Positions 41,621 through 49,265 of a stretch of 64,000 nt of DNA are shown piece after piece. The position numbers and the translations under genes are program-made. The DNA is taken from positions 1,364,001 through 1,428,000 of the forward strand of contig NZ_RCCP01000001.1 in the NCBI RefSeq assembly GCF_003664125.1, written 5' to 3'. The notes below the pieces were generated by a model, which was not told the origin of the DNA, made no database searches, and saw only the letters and a program-made list of their open reading frames with translations. Numbering within the stretch: position 1 is the stretch's first letter; every line of letters starts with the position of its first letter. The stretch comes from Planococcus citreus. GTDB taxonomy: Bacteria; Bacillota; Bacilli; Bacillales_A; Planococcaceae.

Positions 41621-42466
41621 ATGAACGACACACAGAAAATGTCTACACACGATTCATTGAAAGCCGTCTCCTATAAATTATTCCAAGTGATCAGTGATGA
41701 ACTGGACGTCAACACTGCTTATGTGACGCAGCGCGGACCGACGGCGATGAAAGTAATCAGCTCATTCAATAAAGACCATTATATTATTCCCGAAGGTTAT
41801 GCCGTGGATTACGACGGCACATATTGCCGCCTGATCATCCAAAGCGACCAGGAAGCAATGCGCACAAAGAACCTCGGCTCTTTCACGTTAACAAAAGACT
41901 TGGAAGTGACGCCGCAGCTTGAAGTAAAAGGCTTTCTCGGTGTGACGCTGCGTGATTTCTACGGCGAAGTGTTCGGCACCTTATGCGTCATGGACAAAGA
42001 AGAAAAAGATTTTAGCGACCAAGACGTTCATTTCCTCAAGCAAATGGCGGAAGTGCTGTCATATGTCATCCATTTGGATTCTACCTTGGCAGACATCGAG
42101 CTGTTGAGCGTGCCGATCATCCCGATCAAAAAAGGCTTAGCGATCCTGTCATTGCAAGGGAATATCAATGAATCACGTTCTCAGAAAATCATGGAAGATA
42201 CCTTGCATTATGCGGCCGACAAAGGCATCCATTCCTTTATCATCGACTTGTCGCAATTGATGCTGCTGGAAAACCAGTTCCCGGACGTCTTGAAGAATCT
42301 GGTGTCAGGCTTGAACGTCATGGGTGTCCAGGTCATGATGACCGGCCTCCCGCCTTGGCTCGTTCAAATGCCTGGCGTCAGCGAACACTTATCACAGTTG
42401 AAAACCGAGTATGTCGCCGACATTGAATCGGCGTTGAATAAAATCGGTTACAAACTGGAAAAATAA
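41621..42466 (+). CDS. GAF-STAS sensor protein (RsbR/YtvA-like)
   Basis: A 281-residue protein. Residues about 15-160 form a GAF domain (GTYCRLIIQSD, KGFLGVTLRDFYGEVFGTLCVMDKEEKDFS). Residues about 165-275 form a STAS domain (VPIIPIKKGLAILSLQGNI, HSFIIDLSQLMLLENQ, VMMTGLPPWLVQMPG). The position that carries the phosphorylated Thr in RsbR is replaced (LMLLENQ), as in the light sensor YtvA, so it may be a non-phosphorylatable stressosome member. The GAF ligand is unknown. A hairpin may mask its ribosome binding site. Monocistronic with a strong terminator. Confidence 0.83.
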   Translation: MNDTQKMSTHDSLKAVSYKLFQVISDELDVNTAYVTQRGPTAMKVISSFNKDHYIIPEGYAVDYDGTYCRLIIQSDQEAMRTKNLGSFTLTKDLEVTPQLEVKGFLGVTLRDFYGEVFGTLCVMDKEEKDFSDQDVHFLKQMAEVLSYVIHLDSTLADIELLSVPIIPIKKGLAILSLQGNINESRSQKIMEDTLHYAADKGIHSFIIDLSQLMLLENQFPDVLKNLVSGLNVMGVQVMMTGLPPWLVQMPGVSEHLSQLKTEYVADIESALNKIGYKLEK

Positions 42467-42504
42467 AAGGAAGCGAAAAGCTCAAGGGCTTTTCGCTTCC
42501 TTTT
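42465..42504 (+). terminator. Bidirectional Rho-independent terminator
   Basis: AAAAGGAAGCGAAAAGC / GCTTTTCGCTTCCTTTT long perfect stem, between convergent genes. Confidence 0.93.
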
Positions 42505-42554
42505 GTTATGGCTGGAAAGACAAACACTCACCTAATGTCAGTGTCAAGTCCCCT

Positions 42555-43394
42555 TTAAAAGTCGAAGTTGTCCGGGTCCGGGCCGACACGGCGGTCTTCG
42601 TTCAATGCCGAAATCTGTTTCATGTCTTCCTCTGCCAGTTCAAAATCGAACACTTGGAAGTTTTCCACAATGCGCCCTTTATGGGTCGATTTCGGAATGG
42701 TCACGACGCCGTTTTGCAGATTCCAGCGCAAAATGACTTGAGCGACCGATTTATCGTACTTCGCTGCGATTTCTTTCAGCTCTGGCTGTTCTAGCGCTTC
42801 GCCTGCCATGAGCGGCGACCAGGATTCCGCCTGGATGTCGTGTTCGCGGCAGAACGCGAGCAACTTCTCTTGCGTCAAACGCGGGTGGTACTCGATTTGA
42901 TTGACGACCGGCTTGATGTCCGCATCTTCCATCAGGTCTTTCAAATGGTGGATCTGGAAATTGCTGACGCCGATTGCGATGACCTGCCCGTCCATATAGA
43001 GATGCTCGAGCGCTTTCCACGCCTCTTTGTATTTGCCTTCAACGGGCCAGTGGAGCAAGTACAAGTCCAGATACTCCAGCCCTAATTTCTTCAGGCTTGT
43101 CCCGTAAGCTTGGATGCCAGACGTGTAGCCGAAATCGTCGTTCCATAGTTTTGAAGTGATGAACAAGTCTTCCCTCGAGATCCCCGCCGCTTTGATTCCC
43201 TGGCGTATACCTTCCCCAACGCTTTCCTCGTTTCCGTAAATGGCGGCGGTATCGATGCTGCGATAGCCGTTGACGATCGCCGTTTTGACGGCTTCAGTCG
43301 CCCCAGGCCCGTCTTCTACCCGGAATACGCCCAGGCCGAGCCATGGCATTTCGCTTCCGTTATTTAATGTGACAGTAGCTTGTAAGTTTTTCAT
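42555..43394 (-). CDS. Aldo/keto reductase
   Basis: A 279-residue NADPH-dependent aldo-keto reductase of the AKR5 type (like Bacillus YvgN and YtbE). The tetrad is present: Asp in SIDTAAIYGNEESVG, Tyr in the same motif, Lys in FITSKLW and His in LLHWPV, with the NADP site IPKSTHKGRIVEN. These enzymes reduce methylglyoxal and other aldehydes. AGGAGG precedes the ATG. Monocistronic, sharing the terminator at 42465. Confidence 0.92.
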   Translation of the reverse strand: MKNLQATVTLNNGSEMPWLGLGVFRVEDGPGATEAVKTAIVNGYRSIDTAAIYGNEESVGEGIRQGIKAAGISREDLFITSKLWNDDFGYTSGIQAYGTSLKKLGLEYLDLYLLHWPVEGKYKEAWKALEHLYMDGQVIAIGVSNFQIHHLKDLMEDADIKPVVNQIEYHPRLTQEKLLAFCREHDIQAESWSPLMAGEALEQPELKEIAAKYDKSVAQVILRWNLQNGVVTIPKSTHKGRIVENFQVFDFELAEEDMKQISALNEDRRVGPDPDNFDF

Positions 43395-43648
43395 GAATGA
43401 TGTCCTCCTATTTCTCGTCTAAAGCAATAAACTTACTATACCCTCTTGCCTAAGAAACTATCGTATGCGAATGAAAATACGATAGTTAATCTATAATCAT
43501 TTCTTTTCGACTAGACCATTTATTATTTAAAATAATTTATAACCACCACTAATTGGATTAAAAATTTAACTTAGACTCGCAAATAGCGTTGACTTTTCCA
43601 AATAGAGGCGTATATTTTAGCTTACACAACAGAATCCACCTTTTATTA
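43395..43648. other. Intergenic region upstream of the c-di-AMP riboswitch
   Basis: AT-rich; it contains the divergent promoters for the aldo-keto reductase and for the riboswitch RNA. No gene seen, and no promoter picked with confidence. Confidence 0.4.
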
Positions 43649-43776
43649 TCGCTGAGACAGAATGAATTTCTGTGCGGGGGAACCAATTCGATCGCAACTT
43701 GATCTCGGGGTGAATCTTCATTTTTGAAGAAGGGGTACTCTCCATCCCTAATCCGACAGCTAACCTCGTAAGCGTA
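43649..43776 (+). ncRNA. c-di-AMP (ydaO/yuaA) riboswitch aptamer
   Basis: CGCT / AGCG closes the element. Inside are the ydaO consensus blocks in order: GCTGAGACAGAAT, CGGGGGAACC, CGGGGTGAATCTTC, GGGGTACTCTC and the strongly conserved end CCGACAGCTAACCTCGTAAG. This riboswitch binds cyclic di-AMP and turns off potassium-uptake and wall genes. It precedes a KtrB/KtrD potassium channel gene, a known target class. Confidence 0.92.
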
Positions 43777-43800
43777 GAAAAGAGAGAAAAGGTCTTATCT

Positions 43801-43828
43801 CAGGCCGTTTCTTTGAAATGGTTTTTTT
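43801..43828 (+). terminator. Riboswitch-controlled intrinsic terminator
   Basis: CCGTTTC / GAAATGG stem (one G-U pair) with a short loop, followed by TTTTTTT, 25 bases after the c-di-AMP aptamer and 80 bases before the gene: the expected expression platform. Confidence 0.75.
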
Positions 43829-43909
43829 GTGCTCAAATTTAAGGGAAAAGAGTGGAAGAGAAATGAGATGGACATCATGCCACATACTGAAGAATAGCTG
43901 GCCACACAG

Positions 43910-45241
43910 ATGAATAAAACCTATCTATTGAAGAAAATCCATATGTCACCCCCGCAAGTGCTGTCCATCACTTTTCTGGTGGCCATCTTTTTGGGGGCCA
44001 TCCTGCTGTACTTGCCTGTCTCAACTACGGCTCCGATTTCTTTTTTGGATGCATTATTTACCGCCACTTCCGCAACCACAGTGACGGGCCTTGCCGTTCT
44101 CAGCACAGGCAATGATTTTACGCTGTTCGGCCAAACTGTCATCATGGTGCTCATGCAAATCGGCGGGCTTGGTTTAATGACGTTCGCCGTGTTAATCGTC
44201 ATGCTGTTGGGAAAAAAGATCGGATTAAGGGGACGGATCTTGGTCCAACAATCGTTCAACCAGTATTCACTCGGCGGCATGATTCGCCTTGTGCGAATTA
44301 TCCTTCTTTTCACTTTCGGCATCGAAGCGATTGCTGCTGCCTTTTTGGCCGTTCGCTGGGTACCCGAATACGGCTGGGGCTTCGGGCTGTTCACCAGTGC
44401 TTTTCACTCTGTCTCTGCATTTAATAACGCAGGATTCTCGTTGTGGGATGATTCCTTGAGTGCTTACGTCGGAGATCCTGTCGTCAATATCATCATCACT
44501 ATGCTGTTCATCACGGGCGGCATCGGATTTACTGTCCTATATGATATGTGGAGCGCCAAGGAATTCCGGCAATTATCGCTGCATTCGAAAATCATGCTGA
44601 CCGGGACACTCGCCGTCAACCTCTTCGCCATGCTGTTCCTATTCGTGTCGGAGTATGGAAATATGGAGACGATCGGGGCGCTGCCACTCGGTGATAAGAT
44701 ATGGGCTTCTTATTTCCAGGCGGTCACGCCACGGACTGCAGGATTTAATTCCATCGATATCGGCAGCATGGAGACCGGTTCGATTGTGCTTATTTCGCTT
44801 TTAATGTTTATCGGAGCCGGCAGTGCCTCGACGGGGAGCGGCATCAAGCTCACCACTTTCCTAGTCATCATTTTAGTGACCGCATCCTATCTGAATGGAA
44901 AAAAAGAAGCTGTCATTTTCAACCGCGCGATTCCTTCGCACTTGCTGGAACGGTCTCTTGCGATTGTGTTCATCAGCATGACCGCAATCTTTACCGGCAT
45001 TTTGATTTTAAGCTATACCGAAAGTGCGCCTTTCGAATGGATCGTTTTTGAAGCGTTCTCAGCTTTCGGGACAGTCGGACTGTCGATGGGCTTGACCGGA
45101 GACCTTTCCGACATCGGCAAATTCGTCATTATGGTTTTGATGTTCATCGGCCGAGTCGGCCCTGTGACACTAGCATTCGCGTTGGCGCGCCAGCATCGGG
45201 AACCCATTCGCCATCCGAAAGGCGATATCTTTACAGGTTGA
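43910..45241 (+). CDS. ktrD: Ktr/Trk-family potassium uptake channel subunit (KtrB/KtrD)
   Basis: A 443-residue K+ channel with four pseudo-repeated M1-P-M2 units. Selectivity-loop sequences are TVTGLAV, NNAGFSL, RTAGFNS and GTVGLSMG, and the third M2 has the glycine-rich gate GAGSASTGSGIK. It carries K+ (with Na+ dependence in some relatives) across the membrane and works with a cytoplasmic RCK subunit, here probably the protein at 48276. Expression is under a c-di-AMP riboswitch. The ATG at 43910 has only a poor ribosome binding site, which is unusual here. Assignment as KtrD rather than KtrB is a guess. Confidence 0.9.
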   Translation: MNKTYLLKKIHMSPPQVLSITFLVAIFLGAILLYLPVSTTAPISFLDALFTATSATTVTGLAVLSTGNDFTLFGQTVIMVLMQIGGLGLMTFAVLIVMLLGKKIGLRGRILVQQSFNQYSLGGMIRLVRIILLFTFGIEAIAAAFLAVRWVPEYGWGFGLFTSAFHSVSAFNNAGFSLWDDSLSAYVGDPVVNIIITMLFITGGIGFTVLYDMWSAKEFRQLSLHSKIMLTGTLAVNLFAMLFLFVSEYGNMETIGALPLGDKIWASYFQAVTPRTAGFNSIDIGSMETGSIVLISLLMFIGAGSASTGSGIKLTTFLVIILVTASYLNGKKEAVIFNRAIPSHLLERSLAIVFISMTAIFTGILILSYTESAPFEWIVFEAFSAFGTVGLSMGLTGDLSDIGKFVIMVLMFIGRVGPVTLAFALARQHREPIRHPKGDIFTG

Positions 45242-45260
45242 CCTTGGATTAACTCAAATG

Positions 45261-45300
45261 AAAAAGCTGCACCCCCGAATTTGGGGAGCGCAGCTTTTTT
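45261..45300 (+). terminator. Bidirectional Rho-independent terminator
   Basis: AAAAAGCTGC / GCAGCTTTTTT outer stem with an inner CCCC / GGGG pairing, between convergent genes. Confidence 0.88.
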
Positions 45301-45304
45301 GGCG

Positions 45305-46057
45305 TTAACTTCTCAGAAACCCGCCTTCCGAATGAATCACTTGCCCGGTAATCCAGCCGCCTTCCTCGCTGGCAAGAAACGCGATCAAGTTCGCCGCATC
45401 TTCCGGTTTCCCGATGCGCCCCAAGCCGAATTTCGGCCGCAAATAATCCCTGATCTCGTCATCCATCCAATTGGTGTCGGTGGGTCCTGGATTGACGGCA
45501 TTCACGGTGATTCCCAGTTCCGCGAGTTCTGCGGATAAAGAAGAAGTGAATGCCGAAATCGCGCCTTTTGTTGCTGCATAAGCCAAATTCCCTGGCATCG
45601 GCCCCTGATCTTGTCCGGAGGTTAAATTAATGATGCGCCCATCTTTTCGACCGGTTTGTTGAAATTCTTTTGCGAATTCCGTGGACAATAAAAACGTTGC
45701 TCTTATATTCACCATATAATGATCGTCCAAGATCTTGCCGGTCAAATCCATATAGTTGGAATCGATCGAATGCGCCGCGTTATTGATAAGAATATTCGGA
45801 AATTCGATGGCGCTTTTCACATTCGTCAGAATAGCTTCTTCGGCATCCCGTTGCGCTAAATCGACCTCCAAAAACTTACAGCGTACACCAAGATCCGTGA
45901 TTTCTGAACGGAAGCGCTCTGGAAAATCCGGCGCTGCTTGCCAATGAGTGAAGAAGATATCCGTTTTTTGCTGTGCGAGTTTCCGGCAGACGGCTGCGCC
46001 GATGCCGGTGTGGTTGCTGACGCCGGTGACCAATGCAATAGTTTTGGGTTTTGGCAT
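45305..46057 (-). CDS. Short-chain dehydrogenase/reductase (3-oxoacyl-ACP-reductase-like)
   Basis: A 250-residue classical SDR. The Rossmann motif is altered to TGVSNHTGIGAAV. LINNAAHS (NNAG-like), the catalytic Ser in LTSGQDQG, YAATKGA (YxxxK) and VNAVNPGPTDTNWM are present, ending in IHSEGGF. The insert in the cofactor loop is typical of the YkvO-like/aminoglycoside-region SDRs. Substrate unknown. AAAGGAGG precedes the ATG. It lies 27 bp downstream of the GNAT gene and may share its transcript. Confidence 0.87.
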   Translation of the reverse strand: MPKPKTIALVTGVSNHTGIGAAVCRKLAQQKTDIFFTHWQAAPDFPERFRSEITDLGVRCKFLEVDLAQRDAEEAILTNVKSAIEFPNILINNAAHSIDSNYMDLTGKILDDHYMVNIRATFLLSTEFAKEFQQTGRKDGRIINLTSGQDQGPMPGNLAYAATKGAISAFTSSLSAELAELGITVNAVNPGPTDTNWMDDEIRDYLRPKFGLGRIGKPEDAANLIAFLASEEGGWITGQVIHSEGGFLRS

Positions 46058-46084
46058 CGAGAAAGCCTCCTTTTGTGCAGTTTA

Positions 46085-46582
46085 TTAAAGTAGCTTCGCC
46101 ATATAATACTCATCCACATAGCCATCGTTGACGAGCAGCGAATCTCGTTTCACACCTTCAATTTCGAATCCCATCTTCTGATATAAAGTGACTGCTGATG
46201 CATTTTCTGCTATCACTGTCAGTTCCAAGCGATGTAGGCGGACAGATTTTGCCCAAGAGATGACATGGGAAAATAAAGCCTTTCCGACGCCTTTTCCGCG
46301 GCTATCGCTATGGACACCCATAACAACATAAGCACGATGTGAAACTCGCTGGGGGTTTTCATTTTGGACAATCAGGTACCCTAGAACTTGATGTTCTTCG
46401 CATGCAATAAAAACGCCTGACTTTTCATTGGCATTTAACACATCGATGAACTTTGCAAACGACTCGGTTGTAATCACCCGCTCTCCCGGGTTGAACATCA
46501 TATACCCTGAATCCTCAGCATTTTTGATGACCTGCACGATTTGTTCTGCGTGGTGATTCTCAGCTTTTCGAATTTTGATCAC
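46085..46582 (-). CDS. GNAT N-acetyltransferase (PhnO/YhhY-like)
   Basis: A 165-residue acetyltransferase: IRKAENHHAEQIVQVI at the N-terminus, VLGYLIVQNENPQRVSHRAYVVMGVHSDSRGKGVGKALFSHVISWA (acetyl-CoA site) and LTVIAENASAVTLYQKMGFEIEGVKR (C-terminal motif). The GTG start overlaps the stop of a short reading frame (46579-46740) that has itself lost its start. Substrate unknown. Confidence 0.87.
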   Translation of the reverse strand: MIKIRKAENHHAEQIVQVIKNAEDSGYMMFNPGERVITTESFAKFIDVLNANEKSGVFIACEEHQVLGYLIVQNENPQRVSHRAYVVMGVHSDSRGKGVGKALFSHVISWAKSVRLHRLELTVIAENASAVTLYQKMGFEIEGVKRDSLLVNDGYVDEYYMAKLL

Positions 46583-46740
46583 AGTTTACACTCCCACTCT
46601 GCTAAAAAGCTTTCAAGCTCATTGATCTTTAATATTTCCGGGGAAATAATCTGCTTAAACATATACCCCGCTTGTCTTTTACTATAAGAATCAATTTCAT
46701 ATTCAATGACGTGAACATCTTCATCTTTCGAGCTATTTCT
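46579..46740 (-). pseudogene. Short frame without start codon, overlapping the GNAT start
   Basis: A 53-codon open frame (DEDVHVIEYEIDSYSKRQAG to ELESFLAEWECKL) ends in TGA that overlaps the GTG of the GNAT gene, the usual mark of translational coupling. It has no ATG, GTG or TTG in its 5' part. It is therefore either the tail of a truncated gene or a product of read-through from the lipoprotein gene. Family unknown. Confidence 0.4.
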
Positions 46741-47206
46741 TTATTTCAAACTCGGCTGCTAGAGCAATCTCCTCTGCTCCTTCATTTATATAAAAGGTTT
46801 TGACGATTCGATATGTGCCAGCCGTCAATTCGTAATCCAAAAACTCAAGCGGCATTTCCTGCTCAAGTTTCTCTCCTGCCCCCAAACCCAAACCAATATC
46901 CGTAAAAGCAAACTGTTCTATGTAAGGAACTTCATACCAGATCCCTTCTTGAAATTTCTCCAGCACCCGATATTCACCGAATCCGATATCTCTTGAACCT
47001 GAGTTGGAAATGATTAATATTATCTCATCGACAGGAAGAGTGTAATTTTCTTCATCGCTTTGCACAGAAACTACGGTTTCCCCATTAGTGATGGTATCTG
47101 GTAATTGTTCATGTGAGGAAGTGTTTTCTAGAACTTCATTCTTTTGACTTGTTTCAAACAGTGAACAACCAGACAGTAATAAGATAGAAGTTACTAAAAG
47201 AATCAT
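46733..47206 (-). CDS. Putative lipoprotein with Ig-like fold
   Basis: A 157-residue exported protein with the lipobox LLSGC at residues 10-14 and a beta-rich C-terminal domain (TLPVDEIILIISNSGSRDIGFGEYRVLEKFQEGIWYEV), typical of the bacterial Ig-like fold found in small Bacillota lipoproteins. From the ATG at 47206 the signal peptide lacks its usual positive n-region. An ATG at 47225 with AAAGGA upstream reads MTGKK and would join this frame if the run of seven A residues (T at 47210-47216 on the plus strand) had six. The gene may therefore be frameshifted at its start. Confidence 0.65.
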   Translation of the reverse strand: MILLVTSILLLSGCSLFETSQKNEVLENTSSHEQLPDTITNGETVVSVQSDEENYTLPVDEIILIISNSGSRDIGFGEYRVLEKFQEGIWYEVPYIEQFAFTDIGLGLGAGEKLEQEMPLEFLDYELTAGTYRIVKTFYINEGAEEIALAAEFEIKK

Positions 47207-47395
47207 TAATTTTTTTCCCAGTCATCTTCCCATCCTTTCGGCAACTATTGAATAATCATCTAGAGTCCGGTGCTTCGCAGCCATAGAGATATGCGATGGC
47301 GTACGTAATCTCCGATAGTTATATCAGCCCTGATCAAAAACATGTGTTGAAAGCGAAAAAATATTTACTTGTTTTGCGATTGCTTTAATGGAAAC

Positions 47396-47458
47396 CTAAC
47401 TTCTCAGATGGTCCTCCCTATAATCAATCTCCTCTTGCAAAAATTGCAGCACAGCCAT
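47396..47458 (-). CDS. 20-codon short frame with strong ribosome binding site
   Basis: MAVLQFLQEEIDYREDHLRS preceded by AAGGAGTTGAAGCC, a near-perfect initiation region. It could be a very small protein or the surviving 5' end of a lost gene. It lies in the 351-bp gap between the lipoprotein and the reductase gene. I recognise no family. Confidence 0.3.
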   Translation of the reverse strand: MAVLQFLQEEIDYREDHLRS

Positions 47459-47557
47459 GGCTTCAACTCCTTATTTGACTCATAAGCGGGTCACGGCTTG
47501 GTTTCCTGACATTTTGTTCGTTCTTCGGACAGTTTTTGCCGGATGTCATCCCACTGC

Positions 47558-48112
47558 TTATGATAACGGTCCGATGACTTTATAATAAACCTCCACTTGC
47601 TCATCGGTTACAATCGTCCGGACTTTTTCCAATTGAATCTCCAGGTCTTCCAAGTGTTCGAACATGCGGGTTCCTGTCCCGATCAGCAGCGGGGCGAAGG
47701 CAATTTGCAGTTCGTCCACCAGATTCGCACGCAATGCTTGTTGGCCGACATCGGCACCGAGAACGACCACATCCTGCTCCCCTGCGGCGGCTTTTGCTTT
47801 CCGGACGGCTGTCTCGATGCCATCGGTCACGAACGTAATGCTTAAGTTGTCGTTTTCTTTTGGATGCTTGGCCGGCGGATGATGCGTCAAGACAAAAATG
47901 GGCACTTGAAATTCATAATCGTCGGCATAGGCGTCCGGGTCGTCGGTCATGCCGTAAGTTCGGCGGCCCATCACGACCGCGCCTGTTTTCGCCATCACCT
48001 CATTGATTTCATCGTTGGGTTTGAAGCTTTCGTAAAGTTTGTCGAGTTTTCCATGCCTGTCGCTGACGAATCCATCAAGCGAGACGATCATTCCAAAACA
48101 GACTTTTGCCAT
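47558..48112 (-). CDS. RibD C-terminal / dihydrofolate-reductase-like protein
   Basis: A 184-residue protein of the RibD-C superfamily (YyaP/YwjB-like). The N-terminus VCFGMIVSLDGFVSDRHGKLDKL is followed by VVMGRRTYGM, PIFVLTHHPP, a DVVVLGADVGQQAL nucleotide-binding region and LQIAFAPLLIGTGTRMF. Members are NADPH-dependent reductases of unknown substrate. The ATG at 48112 is chosen over the GTG three codons upstream because the GTG touches the AAAGGA site. A second frame runs across its stop codon (see findings). Confidence 0.83.
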   Translation of the reverse strand: MAKVCFGMIVSLDGFVSDRHGKLDKLYESFKPNDEINEVMAKTGAVVMGRRTYGMTDDPDAYADDYEFQVPIFVLTHHPPAKHPKENDNLSITFVTDGIETAVRKAKAAAGEQDVVVLGADVGQQALRANLVDELQIAFAPLLIGTGTRMFEHLEDLEIQLEKVRTIVTDEQVEVYYKVIGPLS

Positions 48113-48227
48113 ATCGAACACATCCTTTCCTAAAAGTTCAACGAGTCTCTTTGCTAATCAATTCCTCGTCGCACATCATTCTCCTTCTATATACTAGATA
48201 CTTAGATTTCCATCAATCGAAAAAGAA

Positions 48228-48253
48228 AGGCACACTTCCATCGAAGTGTGCCT
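48228..48253 (-). terminator. Rho-independent terminator of the TrkA-type gene
   Basis: AGGCACACTTC / GAAGTGTGCCT stem, 4-base loop, TTTCTTTTTC on the minus strand. Confidence 0.85.
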
Positions 48254-48275
48254 CTCTTAGGGGCCCAATACTAAT

Positions 48276-48932
48276 CTAAATTCCTTTTGCCTCAAATCGT
48301 TTTAAATCATCGCGATGCCCCATGGCAACCAGCACATCCCCCAACTCCACTTGATCATCCGGCATCGGCGCGACGTTCACTTCGTCCCCTCGCTTGATCG
48401 CGAGAATTGTACATTGGTATCGCGCCCGGATGTTCAGTTCCAGCAAGCTTTGATCCATTAGTTTCTCCGAAGCGACCAACTCTACGATGCTATAGTCTTC
48501 CGATAGATCGATATAATCCACAACTTTTTCTGAATCCATATGATGCGCGATGCGGATGCCCATCTCTTTTTCCGGCTGGATGACGCGGTCCGCCCCCACT
48601 TTTTCAAGGATCATCTGGTGCTGCAAGTCTTTCGCTTTAACCCATACAAGCGGGATGCCGATTTCCTTTAGCATCAGTGTGCACAAAACACTCGTCTGCA
48701 TATTCTCCCCAATCGCCACGACCGCATGTTCAAAATTCCGCACCCCAAGTTCCCTCAAGCTTGCTTCGTCTGTCGCATTCGCCACGGCTGCATGGGAAGA
48801 GAATTTTCTCATCATGTCGACACGCTCCGGCGATGAATCGATGGCCATGACATCATGTCCCAGATTGAACAGTTCTTTGCAGATGCTGCTGCCGAATCTG
48901 CCAAGGCCGATCACGATAAATTGCTTCTTCAA
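48276..48932 (-). CDS. ktrC: Ktr/Trk potassium system RCK regulatory subunit (KtrA/KtrC)
   Basis: A 218-residue protein with an RCK_N Rossmann domain (FIVIGLGRFGSSICKELFNLGHDVMAIDSS, then ATDEASLRELG) and an RCK_C domain (residues about 135-218: ELNIRARYQCTILAIKRGDEVNVAPMPDDQVELGDVLVAMG). RCK_N binds ATP/ADP to gate the channel; RCK_C of relatives binds c-di-AMP, which closes it. It is a separate gene 3 kb from ktrD, as is usual for KtrC/KtrD pairs. The start is a TTG behind GAGG. Whether KtrA or KtrC is not certain. Confidence 0.9.
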   Translation of the reverse strand: MKKQFIVIGLGRFGSSICKELFNLGHDVMAIDSSPERVDMMRKFSSHAAVANATDEASLRELGVRNFEHAVVAIGENMQTSVLCTLMLKEIGIPLVWVKAKDLQHQMILEKVGADRVIQPEKEMGIRIAHHMDSEKVVDYIDLSEDYSIVELVASEKLMDQSLLELNIRARYQCTILAIKRGDEVNVAPMPDDQVELGDVLVAMGHRDDLKRFEAKGI

Positions 48933-49265
48933 GTCATTTCCTCATTTCTATATTCCATAAAAAATTAGGGCCAAAGCTGCTCTGGCGATGAATATATTTA
49001 ATATCGATTCCAGCTCTTTGTGAAGCCTCTCAATCGTTATGTTCAATTGACTAAAATCTACATCTGTTGAGTAATATTGTCAATATTAACAATAGGAAGT
49101 TTTTTCGTTCAGAAGCGGAGCTGATATACAAGAAAAAACACCATCCCCTATTCAAAAAACTGGGAATGATGCCTTCTAACCGTAGTCAATATATTATCCT
49201 TCTAAAAGTGTCCAGGCAAAATAATCAAGCTGCCTTTTCTTGTAGATTTAAATTTCAATAGCCAT
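48933..49265. other. Intergenic region with palindrome, no convincing gene
   Basis: A perfect 17-bp palindrome TAATATTGTCAATATTA (49072-49088) overlaps a possible promoter (TTGACT at 49047-49052 and AGTAAT at 49070-49075). The frame at 49067-49261 on the plus strand starts within the palindrome with TTG and has no ribosome binding site, so I do not call it. Confidence 0.4.

Noticed and set aside
41540-41686. Alternative frame running into the GAF-STAS gene (LNDIKLHVKEMTLYIKDD...)
   Set aside because: No start codon with a site upstream, and it overlaps the clearly better GAF-STAS frame.
49067-49261. 64-codon plus-strand frame between ktrC and the sigma-like gene
   Set aside because: It starts with TTG inside a palindrome, has no ribosome binding site and an atypical composition.
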